Origin: Clostridia bacterium
GTDB lineage: Bacteria > Bacillota_A > Clostridia > Christensenellales > Aristaeellaceae
DNA: 9,514 bases
Reading direction: 5' to 3'
NCBI GenBank assembly: GCA_017432405.1
Contig: JAFRJF010000222.1
Location: 1-9,514, forward strand
Each line of letters starts with the position of its first letter. Within the stretch, counting starts at the first letter, position 1. A model generated the notes under the pieces. The model had not been told where the DNA came from. It ran no database searches and saw only the letters and a program-made list of their open reading frames with translations. This document shows, piece by piece, positions 6,404-9,514 of this stretch. The translations under genes and the position numbers were made by a program.

Positions 6404-6432
6404 ATTTTACCATTCTTTAATCATTCTGTCAA
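6404..6432 (-). promoter_or_regulatory. Sigma-70/SigA-type promoter for the secreted protein gene
   Basis: On the - strand there is a perfect TTGACA (6427-6432), a 17-nt spacer and TAAAAT (6404-6409), 31 nt upstream of the start codon. This predicts strong housekeeping transcription with a leader of roughly 20-25 nt. Confidence 0.85.
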
Positions 6433-6514
6433 CTCTTTGTTTTCTCAGGATCGACAGAGCTATTCATATTCCTTACACGCCACCTGGTATTCCGACCATT
6501 CTCAAATACAAGAA

Positions 6515-6547
6515 ATGGAGACAGCCGCCAACCGAAGCAATCTCCAT
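6515..6547 (-). terminator. Possible terminator after the 42-residue ORF
   Basis: ATGGAGA (6515-6521) and TCTCCAT (6541-6547) form a 7-bp stem with a 19-nt loop, 8 nt past the stop of the - strand ORF at 6555. On that strand it is followed by TTCTTGTATTT, a loose U-rich tail. The loop is large and the tail imperfect, so the call is weak. Confidence 0.35.
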
Positions 6548-6554
6548 AGATAGA

Positions 6555-6683
6555 TCAAATATCAACTAATATACGGAAGGCTTTCAAACCGTATTCTGAA
6601 GCGTATATTCTACGCCCGCCACGCGTAATATACTTGACAAAAATGAATTTCTTACCTGGCGGTGGATTTAACGGTTTGTACAT
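6555..6683 (-). CDS. 42-residue basic small protein
   Basis: This short ORF (MYKPLNPPPGKKF... to ...AFRILVDI) has a good ribosome site: AAAGGGGG at 6691-6698, 7 nt before the ATG. The central text YITRGGRRIYASEYGLKAFRI resembles a class of tiny, basic Bacillota proteins with 'ITxxGxRiYAsxYGlKAF' wording that I believe recurs in genomes, though I cannot confirm this here. It has no membrane segment or signal peptide. A longer in-frame opening at 6746 is rejected because it would start upstream of the ribosome site. A strong hairpin abuts this site and may control translation. Function unknown. Confidence 0.6.
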   Translation of the reverse strand: MYKPLNPPPGKKFIFVKYITRGGRRIYASEYGLKAFRILVDI

Positions 6684-6695
6684 ATATATGCCCCC

Positions 6696-6725
6696 TTTCC
6701 TTAAGCAATTTGCTTGAAAAGGAAA
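6696..6725. promoter_or_regulatory. Nested palindrome at the 42-residue ORF leader and overlapping a + strand -35 box
   Basis: Outer arms TTTCCTT (6696-6702) and AAGGAAA (6719-6725) enclose AAGCAA-T-TTGCTT (6703-6715). In the - strand mRNA this folds into a hairpin whose 3' arm contains AAGGAAA, right against the GGGGG of the ribosome site, so it could mask translation. As DNA it covers the TTGAAA (6714-6719) of the opposite promoter and could be an operator. Confidence 0.55.
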
Positions 6726-6742
6726 CATGTTAGCGGTATAAT
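6714..6742 (+). promoter_or_regulatory. Sigma-70/SigA-type promoter on the + strand with no protein gene downstream
   Basis: TTGAAA (6714-6719), a 17-nt spacer and a perfect TATAAT (6737-6742) predict transcription starting near 6749, moving away from the 42-residue ORF. The only structure downstream is the 6796-6827 hairpin, which suggests a short non-coding transcript. Confidence 0.65.
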
Positions 6743-6748
6743 ACAATG

Positions 6749-6832
6749 CGTTGGGTAAGGTATTGGTTGGCTACTACTAATCAGTTCCTTTCCATGAGAG
6801 CTAAGAAGCGGCAACTTCTTAGCTCTCTTTAT
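6749..6832 (+). ncRNA. Candidate small RNA, about 80-85 nt
   Basis: The limits are inferred from a consensus promoter upstream and a strong terminator-like hairpin at the 3' end. The 5' half (about 6749-6795) is largely unstructured and pyrimidine/G-rich, which is compatible with a base-pairing seed. No ORF with a ribosome site is present in it. It would be antisense to any transcript running from the 169-residue gene at 6900 towards the 42-residue ORF. I do not recognise an RNA family. Confidence 0.4.
6796..6830 (+). terminator. 13-bp stem terminator-like hairpin
   Basis: GAGAGCTAAGAAG (6796-6808) pairs perfectly with CTTCTTAGCTCTC (6815-6827) around a 6-nt loop, followed on the + strand by TTTATGTT. 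The T-tail is short but points to + strand termination. On the - strand the stem is followed by ATGGAAAGG, so it is a poor intrinsic terminator for the - strand gene ending at 6900, though a bidirectional role is possible. Confidence 0.6.
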
Positions 6833-6899
6833 GTTAAACGGTATCCCGTATAACAACACTAAATGGCAACTATTCAGACCCAAAGGCATACAGTTACAA

Positions 6900-7409
6900 C
6901 TATTTATCAAATTTTTGTGTTACTCCTAAAAAGGGCCTCATGGATAACCATAATCTAAGAGCTTTTGCTCCAATTCGTCCAGCCACTTTCATACCATAAC
7001 CTATTTGCTCCCAAGTCAAGCCCTGTGACGCTTGTATTTTAGCGATGGCATCTGCTTGCACACGTATACTTTCGCGTTCCAAGGCTGCATGCAAGAGATC
7101 CGAGTTGTCTTTCATCTTAAACAATTCCTTATACAATTCAACCTTCTCATTATGAGGTAAATCTGAGTCCCTCACGTCGGCTATCATCATGTTGAACGTT
7201 TCATTATCCACTATATTCTGGGCTGCTTTGCTTGATGGAGTTACAGCCTTATCTACTGCATGATTGACCCTTTCTGTAATACTTTGAGATACAACTCTTG
7301 CTTCTGCCGATTCTACAGATGGATCATTGATTTGCAACCCAGCAAGTTGTGAAGTCAATTCCTGATTGGCAGGGACAATTGCTTGCTCATTCTTTTTGTT
7401 CTCACTCAT
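6900..7409 (-). CDS. Hypothetical 169-residue protein
   Basis: I do not recognise this family. The protein is soluble-looking and mostly helical. It has a polar, disordered N-terminus (MSENKKNEQAIVPANQEL), an acidic-basic helical middle with EKVELYKELFKMKDNSDLL and an RVQADAIAKI helix, and a basic amphipathic C-terminal helix (GMKVAGRIGAKALRLWLSMR) that could touch membrane, nucleic acid or a partner. The ATG at 7409 is preferred over the GTG at 7412 because AAGGAG (7418-7423) lies 8 nt from it. It begins 70 nt after the nrdD stop on the same strand, without a clear terminator between, so read-through from nrdD is possible. A TG-extended -10 box may also start it. Its base composition is far more AT-rich than nrdD, which argues for separate ancestry. 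Confidence 0.72.
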   Translation of the reverse strand: MSENKKNEQAIVPANQELTSQLAGLQINDPSVESAEARVVSQSITERVNHAVDKAVTPSSKAAQNIVDNETFNMMIADVRDSDLPHNEKVELYKELFKMKDNSDLLHAALERESIRVQADAIAKIQASQGLTWEQIGYGMKVAGRIGAKALRLWLSMRPFLGVTQKFDK

Positions 7410-7461
7410 CACTCTTTCTCCTTAAAATACATAGAAACATGGTAACTGTTCAGTCTGTAGT

Positions 7462-7470
7462 ATAATAGCA
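7462..7470 (-). promoter_or_regulatory. Possible extended -10 promoter for the 169-residue protein
   Basis: TGCTATTAT on the - strand matches an extended -10 (TGN plus TATTAT). No good -35 hexamer is found at the right distance; that position falls in the end of nrdD. Transcription would begin near 7455, about 45 nt before the ATG. Confidence 0.3.
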
Positions 7471-7479
7471 CGGTGTTAA

Positions 7480-9514
7480 CTACACTTTTTTCACCATATG
7501 CCCGCTCATCAGCCAGCCCTTGATGTCCGAAACCCCGCGGTACTTCTCAAACCCTTCCCCGGTGCGCACCACCAGGGTCGGGGCCTGCTTGACGCCGTAC
7601 TTGGCCGTCAGCTTCCTCGCATCCGCCGCGTTCACCGCCGCGTATTTCACGCCCGCCTTGTCCAGCAGGGCCATCGCCGCCTTGCAGTTGGGGCAGGTGG
7701 GGGATTTGAACAGGATCGCCTCCGCCCCCTCCAGCGCCTCGTGGATGTCCTCTGCGGACACCTGGCCGATGGGCGAGACCTTCGTCTGCGCGCTCTGCAC
7801 GGCGCTTTCGGCCCGCTTCTCGGCCTCCGCGGCCCTCACCTCTTCGCTCTCCGGCTTCATCAGCACCTGGGCCGGCTCGCAGCAGCCCCGCTCCGTCGTC
7901 GCCTCGATGGCCGCGTCCATGTTGGAATACGCCTTTCGCGGGCCGCTGTGGGTCAGCACGGAATGCCCGATGTCGTACAGCTTCCGGTCCCGGAACTCCT
8001 GGGCCTTGCCGTCGTTCCAGTTCTGCACCGGGCGGTAATAGCCCGTGATCCGGCTGTAGACCTCCGTCTTCTGACCGCAGATCGGGCAGGCGTACTGCTC
8101 GCCGGACAGGTAGCCGTGATCCCTGCAGACGCTGTAAGTGGGACTCAGCGTGTAATAGGGCAGCTTGTAGTTCTCCGCGATCTTCCGAACCAGCGTCGCC
8201 GCCGCCTTCCAGTCCGGCAGCTTCTCCCCCAGGAACGCGTGGAACACCGTGCCCGAGGTGTACAGCGTCTGCAAATCGTCCTGGATGTCCAGGGCGCTGA
8301 ACACGTCCTCGGTGAACCCCACCGGCAGGTGAGAGCTGTTGGTGTAGTAGGGCGTGCCGTTCATGTTCGCCGTGATGATGCCCGGATATTCCTCCACGTC
8401 GTGCTTGGCGAAGCGGTAGGTGGTGCTCTCCGCCGGGGTCGCCTCCAGGTTGAACAGGTCGCCGTACTTCTCCTGGTAGTCGGAGAGGCGCTCCCGCATG
8501 TGGTTCAGCACGTCCTGGGCGAATTTCTGGGTCTCGGGGTGGGTCAGGTCCTTCCTGAGCCACTTCGCGTTCAGCCCCACCTCGTTCATGCCGATCAGCC
8601 CGATGGTGGAGAAGTGGTTGTTGAAGGTGCCCAGGTAGCGCTTCGTGTACGGATACAGCCCCTGCTCCAGCAGCTGGGTGATGACCCGCCGCTTCGTGTT
8701 CAGGCTCCGGGCCGCGATGTCCATCAGCGCGTCCAGCCGCTTATAGAAGTCCTTCTCGTCCTTCGCCAGGTAGGCGATCCGGGGCATGTTGATCGTCACC
8801 ACGCCGATGGAGCCGGTGCTCTCGCCGCTGCCGAAGAACCCGCCCGACTTCTTGCGCAGCTCCCGCAGGTCCAGCCGCAAGCGGCAGCACATGCTGCGCA
8901 CGTCGCTGGGCTCCATGTCGCTGTTGATGTAGTTGGAAAAGTAGGGCGTGCCGTACTTCGCCGTCATCTCGAACAGCAGCTTGTTGTTCTCGGTCTCCGA
9001 CCAGTCGAAGTCCCGGGTGATGGAGTAGGTCGGGATCGGGTACTGGAAGCCCCGCCCGTTGGCGTCGCCCTCGATCATGATCTCGATGAACGCCTTGTTC
9101 ACCATGTCCATCTCGCGCTGGCAGTCGCCGTAGGTGAAGTCCTGCTCCTTGCCGCCCACGATGGCCGGCAGGTTTTTAAGATCGTTGGGCACCGTCCAGT
9201 CCAGCGTCACGTTGGAAAACGGCGCCTGGGTGCCCCAGCGGCTGGGCGTGTTCACGCCGTAGATGAAGCTCTGCACGCACTGCTTGACTTCCTTCTGCGA
9301 CAGGTTGTCCACCCGCACGAAGGGCGCCAGGTACGTGTCGAAGCTCGAGAACGCCTGGGCCCCCGCCCACTCGTTCTGCATGATGCCCAGGAAGTTCACC
9401 ATCTGGTTGCACAGCGTGGACAGGTGGCTCGCCGGCGAGGACGTGATCTTCCCCGGCACCCCGCCCAGGCCCTCCTGGATCAGCTGCTTCAGGCTCCAGC
9501 CCGCGCAGTACCCC
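7480..9514 (-). CDS. nrdD: Anaerobic (class III) ribonucleoside-triphosphate reductase with C-terminal thioredoxin-like domain; 5' partial
   Basis: The frame is still open at the window edge, so the N-terminus (usually an ATP-cone) is missing; 677 residues are visible, from GYCAGWSLKQLIQEGL onward. NrdD makes deoxynucleotides in the absence of oxygen by glycyl-radical chemistry and needs an activase, NrdG, not seen here. Family marks are SFIYGVNTPSRWGTQAPFSN, the MCCRL cysteines (8884-8889), one of which should carry the thiyl radical, GSIGVVTINMPRIAYL, a metal site CRDH...CPIC (8077-8127), and RITGYYRPVQNWNDGK, whose Gly (codon 8041-8043) is the radical site. Normally about 25-30 residues follow that Gly; here 186 do. 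The extension has a linker with a Cys-Cys pair and then a ~90-residue thioredoxin/glutaredoxin-like domain with CPNC (7684-7695) and a cis-Pro motif APT. This suggests a built-in thiol reductant rather than formate. Confidence 0.95.
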   Translation of the reverse strand, partial: GYCAGWSLKQLIQEGLGGVPGKITSSPASHLSTLCNQMVNFLGIMQNEWAGAQAFSSFDTYLAPFVRVDNLSQKEVKQCVQSFIYGVNTPSRWGTQAPFSNVTLDWTVPNDLKNLPAIVGGKEQDFTYGDCQREMDMVNKAFIEIMIEGDANGRGFQYPIPTYSITRDFDWSETENNKLLFEMTAKYGTPYFSNYINSDMEPSDVRSMCCRLRLDLRELRKKSGGFFGSGESTGSIGVVTINMPRIAYLAKDEKDFYKRLDALMDIAARSLNTKRRVITQLLEQGLYPYTKRYLGTFNNHFSTIGLIGMNEVGLNAKWLRKDLTHPETQKFAQDVLNHMRERLSDYQEKYGDLFNLEATPAESTTYRFAKHDVEEYPGIITANMNGTPYYTNSSHLPVGFTEDVFSALDIQDDLQTLYTSGTVFHAFLGEKLPDWKAAATLVRKIAENYKLPYYTLSPTYSVCRDHGYLSGEQYACPICGQKTEVYSRITGYYRPVQNWNDGKAQEFRDRKLYDIGHSVLTHSGPRKAYSNMDAAIEATTERGCCEPAQVLMKPESEEVRAAEAEKRAESAVQSAQTKVSPIGQVSAEDIHEALEGAEAILFKSPTCPNCKAAMALLDKAGVKYAAVNAADARKLTAKYGVKQAPTLVVRTGEGFEKYRGVSDIKGWLMSGHMVKKV

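Noticed and set aside
6794..6853. 19-codon + strand ORF (MRAKKRQLLSSLYVKRYPV) in the candidate small RNA
   Set aside because: No Shine-Dalgarno site ahead of it, and it spans the terminator-like stem and continues past it. More likely chance.
6701..6910. - strand open frame of 69 residues between the 169-residue gene and the 42-residue ORF
   Set aside because: No ribosome site upstream and it runs through the hairpin and the regulatory palindrome. Composition looks random.
7547..8563. Second - strand frame of 338 residues and + strand frame 7520-8038 within nrdD
   Set aside because: Both are frame shadows; nrdD motifs (RITGYY, MCCRL, CPNC) are all in one continuous frame.
1..9514. CRISPR arrays, tRNA or rRNA genes, transposases
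   Set aside because: No regularly spaced repeats, no cloverleaf or rRNA-like stretches and no transposase motifs were seen on either strand. Only the internal nrfA duplication and the intergenic palindromes are repetitive.

Overview
The window looks like chromosome from an anaerobic, high-GC member of the Bacillota (class Clostridia, gut-type), though the taxon is inferred rather than shown. Supporting signs are an oxygen-sensitive class III ribonucleotide reductase, system II (CcsB/CcsA) cytochrome c maturation, purine-rich Shine-Dalgarno sites, and palindromic intergenic repeats of a kind I associate with such genomes. Two GC-rich blocks flank a clearly AT-richer stretch of about 1.65 kb.

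Region 1 (1-5826, all + strand) is a respiratory locus. It opens with the 3' part of a gene for a multidomain ammonia-forming nitrite reductase. The visible protein has an Ala/Glu-rich helical stalk, two nearly identical FMN-binding (FMN_bind) domains, three copies of a linker motif SDISRFVRPRP, and a complete pentaheme NrfA catalytic core. That core has the special CxxCK heme site, four CxxCH sites and the expected active-site residues. After a hairpin-rich spacer come two overlapping genes for related HAD-fold proteins, the first fused to a ParB/sulfiredoxin-like domain. Then come ccsB (resB) and ccsA (resC), which overlap and encode the heme-attachment machinery. The simplest reading is that CcsBA loads hemes onto the NrfA core, while the FMN domains pass electrons to it outside the membrane. 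The role of the HAD pair in this locus is unknown.

Region 2 (about 5827-7479, genes on the - strand) is AT-richer and has an accessory character. It holds a long imperfect inverted repeat next to ccsA and a small secreted protein with a textbook promoter and terminator. It also holds a 42-residue basic protein whose 5' leader folds into a hairpin at its ribosome binding site, a candidate small RNA on the + strand with its own promoter and terminator-like hairpin, and an unrecognised 169-residue protein.

Region 3 (7480-9514, - strand) is the 3' part of nrdD. After the glycyl-radical motif the protein continues for 186 residues and ends in a thioredoxin/glutaredoxin-like domain with a CPNC motif, so the reductant module appears to be built into the reductase.

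The strongest points for a second look are the FMN-FMN-NrfA fusion, the HAD pair inserted between nrfA and ccsBA, the NrdD-thioredoxin fusion, and the small-RNA/42-residue-ORF regulatory node.
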